Source: Actinomycetes bacterium (lineage in GTDB: Bacteria > Actinomycetota > Acidimicrobiia > Acidimicrobiales > RAAP-2). From it: DNA of 8,599 nucleotides. The translations under genes were made by a program, and so were the position numbers. The notes under the pieces are model-generated. The model was not told the origin of the DNA and did not search any database. It saw nothing but the letters and a program-made list of their open reading frames with translations. The stretch is from the NCBI GenBank assembly GCA_021806055.1, contig JAJZYE010000028.1, positions 1 through 8,599 of the forward strand, given 5' to 3'. Shown here in pieces: positions 6,524 to 8,599 of this stretch (positions within the stretch are counted from its first letter, which is position 1; each line of letters starts with the position of its first letter).

Positions 6524-6562
6524 ACCTCGTTTATCGATGCAATCACTCGTACTAACCCTGAT

Positions 6563-6591
6563 TTTATCGGTAATATAGCACTAGCGTTCAA
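6563..6591 (-). promoter_or_regulatory. Candidate promoter of the Lrp gene
   Basis: On the minus strand TTGAAC (6591-6586) and GATAAA (6568-6563) are separated by 17 bp; each matches its consensus at 4 of 6 positions. They lie in the AT-rich divergent region and would give a leader of about 45 bases. Confidence 0.4.
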
Positions 6592-6600
6592 CGAATTCGC

Positions 6601-6635
6601 GTCATTTGAAGTTTTGTGCCGAATATTCTTGAAAC
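6601..6635 (+). promoter_or_regulatory. Candidate promoter of the membrane protein, possibly leaderless
   Basis: TATTCT (6624-6629) resembles a -10 box and ends six bases before the GTG start at 6636, so the message would begin at or next to the start codon. No convincing -35 box sits 16-18 bp upstream, and no ribosome site precedes GTG 6636. Leaderless messages are common in actinobacteria, which makes this reading plausible. Confidence 0.3.
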
Positions 6636-7469
6636 GTGCTTCTCCTCATCCTGCGCCTCGTGAGCGCTCCCGTGGTCATTCTCGCCGCCACCATGGCGCA
6701 GCGCCGCTTCGGCCACGCGGTGAGCGGGCTGATCGTCGGCCTGCCGTTGACGAGCGTGCCGCTGCTGTGGCTGGTCGCGCTGGGACACGGGACCCCCTTC
6801 GCGGGATCGATGTCGACGGCACTGCTGACGGCGACGAGCGCCCAGGCGGTCCTCATCTGGAGTTACGCGCGCCTCGCCCGCCACTTTTCGCCCCTCGTGG
6901 CGGCGACGGGGTCGATCGGCGTCTTCGTGATCGTCGCGCTCCTGACCCAGGCGTTGCACCCCTCGGCCCCCCTGGCCGCACTCCTCGGAGTGGCGAGCTG
7001 CGTGCTAGCCCTGCGCGCATGGCCCGCCCTCGACGCGGCCCCGGTCGTCGAGGGCCGCTACCGCATCGGCGTTCGCGTCACCCTCGTGACTCTCTTCACG
7101 ATCGTCGTCGTCTCGTTCGCCGGATGGATGGGCCCCCAGTTCGCGGGTCTCGTCGCGGCCCTGCCCGCGTTGAGCCTGGTCATGGCGGTTGTCACTCACC
7201 GCGAGCTCGGCGCGTCGGCCACCTCACACTTCCTGCGCAGTGTCACGCGCGGCTCGGTCGCCTACGTGATCTCGATGTTGGTGATGACCGAACTGCTTCG
7301 CGCCGGACAGTTGACACTGGCCGTGGCCGGCGCCCTCATCGGCGCCCTCGTGGTCCAGGCGACGCTCCACCTGAGCGAGCAGTGGACCGCCGGACCTTTC
7401 GCCCGCCGCCTGGCCGCGCGCGGCGAGCCCCACCGCGTCGACGAGCTCGACGGCGTCGGATCCCGCTAG
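6636..7469 (+). CDS. Multi-pass membrane protein with internal duplication (transporter-like)
   Basis: A 277-residue, very hydrophobic protein with about eight membrane segments and a short hydrophilic C-terminal tail (about 255-277). The two halves look related. Residues 25-49 (FGHAVSGLIVGLPLTSVPLL, then WLVAL) line up with 165-189 (MGPQFAGLVAALPALSLVMA, then VVTHR). In both, a hydrophobic helix leads into a G-x-x-x-x-G-L-x-x-x-L-P-x-x-S motif, followed by a further amphipathic or hydrophobic stretch. The two copies are about 140 residues apart. Such tandem halves are typical of small transporters; the GL..LP pattern recalls the GlpM-like group, but I do not recognise the family with confidence. 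The start is GTG 6636, which leads directly into the first helix. The gene is divergent from the Lrp regulator and ends 4 bp from the convergent yihY-like stop. Substrate and function are unknown. Confidence 0.85.
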   Translation: MLLLILRLVSAPVVILAATMAQRRFGHAVSGLIVGLPLTSVPLLWLVALGHGTPFAGSMSTALLTATSAQAVLIWSYARLARHFSPLVAATGSIGVFVIVALLTQALHPSAPLAALLGVASCVLALRAWPALDAAPVVEGRYRIGVRVTLVTLFTIVVVSFAGWMGPQFAGLVAALPALSLVMAVVTHRELGASATSHFLRSVTRGSVAYVISMLVMTELLRAGQLTLAVAGALIGALVVQATLHLSEQWTAGPFARRLAARGEPHRVDELDGVGSR

Positions 7470-7473
7470 CGGC

Positions 7474-8376
7474 TCAATCGGCGCCGCCCCGGGCGCGCGC
7501 GACGCCGCCGCGTTCGATCGCGGCGTCGATCTCGCCCCCCAGCAGAATGGCCAGACCGGTCAGGTAGAGCCAAAAGATCAAGATCGCCACACCCGCCAAC
7601 GCGCCGTAGGTGCGCCCGTAGGAGCCCACGGTGGAGGTGTACAGCGAGAAGCCGAGCGACACCAACGCCCACAGCGCGGTCGCCACGACCGTCCCCGTAC
7701 TGGTCCAGCGCCACCGCACGCGGCGACGGTGCGGCGCCAGGGAGTAGACCAGCGACAGCAGCACGTTGATCAGCCCCAGGGCGATCACCCAGCGCAGTAC
7801 CGTCCAGCCCACCGCGAAAGCCCCGCCCCCGACGGGCATCGCGTGACGCACGAACGACCCCAGGGCCGGGCCCACGATCACCAGCGCCGACGCGCTCCCG
7901 CCCAGCACCGTCGCCGCCGCCAGGAGCGGTAGCGCCACGACGCGCTTCTGGAGAAAGGTGCGATCGGCCGACAGACCGAAGGCCATGTCGAGGCCCTCCT
8001 CGAGCATCACCATCCCCGACGTCGCGCTCCACAGGGCCACCACGCACGCCAGCACCGTCGTCCAGAGGTCCGCCGTCGGGTGGCGGCTCGCGTGGGTGAG
8101 GGCGGTAGTCAGCACCCGGGCGGCGCCCGCGGGCAGTAGTGCGGACGCGCCCGCGACCAGACGCACGACCGCGTGGCGCGGCACCGCGACCAGGCTCGCG
8201 AGCCCGAGCAGGGCGATGACGATCGGGAAGATCGCGAGGAACCACCGGTAGGCGAACGCCCCGGCGGCCACGTTCACGCGGTTGGTCCCGAGCCGAGCGG
8301 TCGTCTCTCGGTACAGCGACCACCACCGACGCGTCCGACCGCCGCGCTCGCGCGCCGCCGACGCGAGATCACTCAA
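7474..8376 (-). CDS. YihY/virulence factor BrkB-family inner membrane protein
   Basis: A 300-residue integral membrane protein, normal length for the YihY/BrkB family (once wrongly called ribonuclease BN). It shows the family pattern: an N-terminal amphipathic stretch; AAGAFAYRWFLAIFPIVIAL (37-56) in the place of the usual AxAxAFYxLLSLFP motif; about six membrane helices; YSLAPHRRRVRWRW (211-224); and the conserved C-terminal YGALAGVAILIFWLYLTG followed by LAILLGGEIDAAI (257-287). The biochemical role of the family is not settled; one member, BrkB, was linked to serum resistance and others to envelope functions. The start at 8376 is TTG, needed because the conserved N-terminus has no ATG or GTG at a suitable place. 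No good ribosome site is visible and the start is uncertain by a few codons. A long overlapping minus frame (7466-8326) is a shadow. Confidence 0.93.
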   Translation of the reverse strand: MSDLASAARERGGRTRRWWSLYRETTARLGTNRVNVAAGAFAYRWFLAIFPIVIALLGLASLVAVPRHAVVRLVAGASALLPAGAARVLTTALTHASRHPTADLWTTVLACVVALWSATSGMVMLEEGLDMAFGLSADRTFLQKRVVALPLLAAATVLGGSASALVIVGPALGSFVRHAMPVGGGAFAVGWTVLRWVIALGLINVLLSLVYSLAPHRRRVRWRWTSTGTVVATALWALVSLGFSLYTSTVGSYGRTYGALAGVAILIFWLYLTGLAILLGGEIDAAIERGGVARARGGAD

Positions 8377-8439
8377 CGTCGACCGCCGCGCCGACGCCGC
8401 GCCGACCGCCCCCCTGCGGCCCGCGCGGCGTCGACGACC

Positions 8440-8599
8440 ATGCTCAATCTAACCACCGACCCCACCCCCGACCTCGTCACCAACCCCACCCCCGACCTCG
8501 TCACCGACCTCGTCACCGACCTCGTCACCGACCTCGTCACCGACCCCGCCATCCCGGGCGGCGGCGTCACTACGCTGAACCTGGTCGAGGGAGACCGAT
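8440..8599 (+). CDS. Open frame running off the window, DLVT repeats (doubtful gene)
   Basis: From ATG 8440 a plus frame stays open to the right edge (53 codons). It begins MLNLTTDPTPDLVTNPTPDL, then repeats the tetrapeptide DLVT several times and continues DPAIPGGGVTTLNLVEGD. The repeat unit is 12 bp, so the frame is preserved through it. No family is recognised and no ribosome site precedes the ATG. Alternatively this is an upstream region: GAGGGAGA at about 8587-8594 looks like a ribosome site for a gene beginning just past the window, with TACGCT (8571-8576) as a possible -10 box. I cannot decide between the two. Confidence 0.25.
   Translation, partial: MLNLTTDPTPDLVTNPTPDLVTDLVTDLVTDLVTDPAIPGGGVTTLNLVEGDR
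8458..8553. repeat. 12-bp tandem repeat (minisatellite)
   Basis: Eight consecutive 12-base units are in register. The sequence GACCTCGTCACC occurs as four perfect contiguous copies (8494-8541) plus one more at 8470-8481. Diverged units fill the other places: GACCCCACCCCC (8458-8469), AACCCCACCCCC (8482-8493) and GACCCCGCCATC (8542-8553). Identical neighbouring copies suggest recent expansion by slippage, so copy number probably varies between strains. It lies upstream of the yihY-like gene. Confidence 0.85.

Noticed and set aside
6614..7567. Plus-strand open frame of 317 codons overlapping the membrane protein
   Set aside because: It is an Arg/Pro-rich out-of-frame shadow of 6636-7469 with no hydrophobic or conserved pattern.
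8373..8570. Minus-strand frame with VTRS repeats ending at the yihY start
   Set aside because: It is the antisense translation of the 12-bp repeat plus Arg-rich sequence; no ribosome site or family match.

Overview
The window looks like chromosomal DNA of a high-GC actinobacterium. GTG and TTG starts, weak Shine-Dalgarno sequences, strong G/C preference at third codon positions and Arg/Asp/Ala-rich products all point that way. Acidimicrobiia is a guess from the protein style, not something the sequence proves. I see no rRNA, tRNA, CRISPR array, insertion sequence or phage gene.

Layout, left to right. Bases 1-241 hold a 9-bp perfect hairpin and no secure gene. At 242-1183 (+) is a putative zinc metalloprotease-like protein (HELGH, later Glu), visibly lower in GC than the rest. 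A gap of about 520 bp follows. At 1702-3228 (-) is an acetyl-CoA hydrolase/succinyl-CoA:acetate CoA-transferase. Bases 3229-4050 are a long non-coding stretch with a possible PIN-domain remnant on the minus strand. Near its right end is a good promoter (TTGACG, 17 bp, TATACC) overlapped by an imperfect operator-like dyad. That promoter faces a two-gene operon: a UbiE-like SAM methyltransferase (4051-4800) whose stop overlaps the start of a UbiA-like polytopic membrane protein (4797-5570). A 490-bp gap before the next, convergent gene is rich in inverted repeats from about 5888 to 6055.

An Lrp/AsnC regulator (6063-6512, -) is divergent from a membrane protein with an internal two-fold duplication (6636-7469, +); they share a short AT-rich promoter region. 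The membrane protein ends 4 bp from the convergent stop of a YihY/BrkB-family membrane protein (7474-8376, -). Upstream of yihY, running to the right edge, is a 12-bp minisatellite (8458-8553) inside a frame that stays open off the window.

How the genes work together: the methyltransferase and UbiA-like protein probably act in one pathway, plausibly modification of an isoprenoid quinone or other lipid. The Lrp protein is a reasonable candidate regulator of the divergent membrane protein. The CoA-transferase is a stand-alone acyl-CoA/acetate metabolism gene. Coding density is low (roughly 70-75%), with three gaps of about 500-800 bp in which I recognise no intact gene.
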